A stretch of DNA of 64,000 nucleotides from Streptococcus oralis (GTDB taxonomy: Bacteria > Bacillota > Bacilli > Lactobacillales > Streptococcaceae). The position numbers were made by a program, and so were the translations under genes. Within the stretch, counting starts at the first letter, position 1, and every line of letters starts with the position of its first letter. The stretch spans positions 558,001-622,000 of the forward strand of contig NZ_CP019562.1 in the NCBI RefSeq assembly GCF_001983955.1, written 5' to 3'. Positions 63,946 through 64,000 of this stretch are shown in pieces. Under the pieces are notes generated by a model that was not told the DNA's origin, made no database searches, and saw only the letters and a program-made list of their open reading frames with translations.

Positions 63946-64000
63946 TAATAGGTTTTCAATACTAGTTGCTAGTATCCTTAACAACTGAAAGAAATATAAA

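Overview
The window looks like chromosome from a Mitis-group Streptococcus of the S. pneumoniae / S. pseudopneumoniae / S. mitis cluster. The evidence is: a PrtA-type cell-wall serine protease, a choline-binding cell-wall amidase, pyruvate oxidase SpxB, the copY-cupA-copA copper operon, the livJHMGF operon, a pneumococcal BOX repeat, and low-GC Firmicute promoters and terminators throughout. From memory, gene order from typA to livF follows the pneumococcal chromosome closely. The first 17 kb looks more variable. No rRNA, tRNA, CRISPR array, insertion sequence or prophage was recognised.

Layout. 1-6 kb: class II aldolase (fba), an alpha/beta hydrolase, a histidine phosphatase and an ABC-2 exporter under a catabolite-type promoter. 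6-12.5 kb: prtA, with a metal-repressor-like palindrome at its promoter. 12.9-18.9 kb: small membrane proteins, a choline-binding zinc amidase, a LysR regulator, yqgQ with a rhodanese-like gene, and an RsuA-type pseudouridine synthase. 19-25 kb: typA, then the division/wall cluster murD-murG-divIB. 25-26.5 kb: pyrF-pyrE behind a PyrR attenuator. 26.5-29.5 kb: a polar amino-acid ABC importer. 29.7-30.9 kb: lactate oxidase. 30.9-38.7 kb: thiamin salvage, with three TPP riboswitches (two on a duplicated leader), two tenA genes, an ECF transporter for a pyrimidine precursor, thiW, thiM, thiE and thiD. 38.8-41.8 kb: copper operon. 42-44.3 kb: spxB and a small VOC protein. 44.4-47.7 kb: a lactococcin-972-type bacteriocin cassette. 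48-50.9 kb: a SemiSWEET sugar carrier, a GH1 glucosidase and manA. 51-57 kb: a sodium symporter, a TipA-like MerR regulator, Nudix, flavoprotein, degV, a TetR regulator and dCMP deaminase. 57-64 kb: upp, clpP, ylbG, livJHMGF and a terminal hairpin-rich tandem repeat.

How the parts fit. LctO (lactate to pyruvate plus H2O2) and SpxB (pyruvate to acetyl phosphate plus H2O2) form the peroxide route; SpxB needs TPP, and a complete thiamin-salvage block lies between them. Several regulons can be read from operators: CcpA-like cre sites, TPP riboswitches, PyrR, CopY, CtsR at clpP, CodY at livJ, and a MerR 19-bp-spacer promoter.

The most unusual items are: (1) the bacteriocin cassette, inserted at the 3' end of the VOC gene and bounded by a 165-bp direct repeat carrying a second, diverged copy of that gene's end; (2) a 17-codon open reading frame with its own Shine-Dalgarno whose stop overlaps the bacteriocin start; (3) a 320-bp duplicated riboswitch leader bracketing a Cys-less tenA; (4) four genes whose -10 box lies 6-7 nt from the start codon, implying leaderless mRNAs; (5) a TipA-like gene with a strong internal start; (6) the alternating hairpin repeat downstream of livF. 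All functional statements come from reading motifs; no database search was run.
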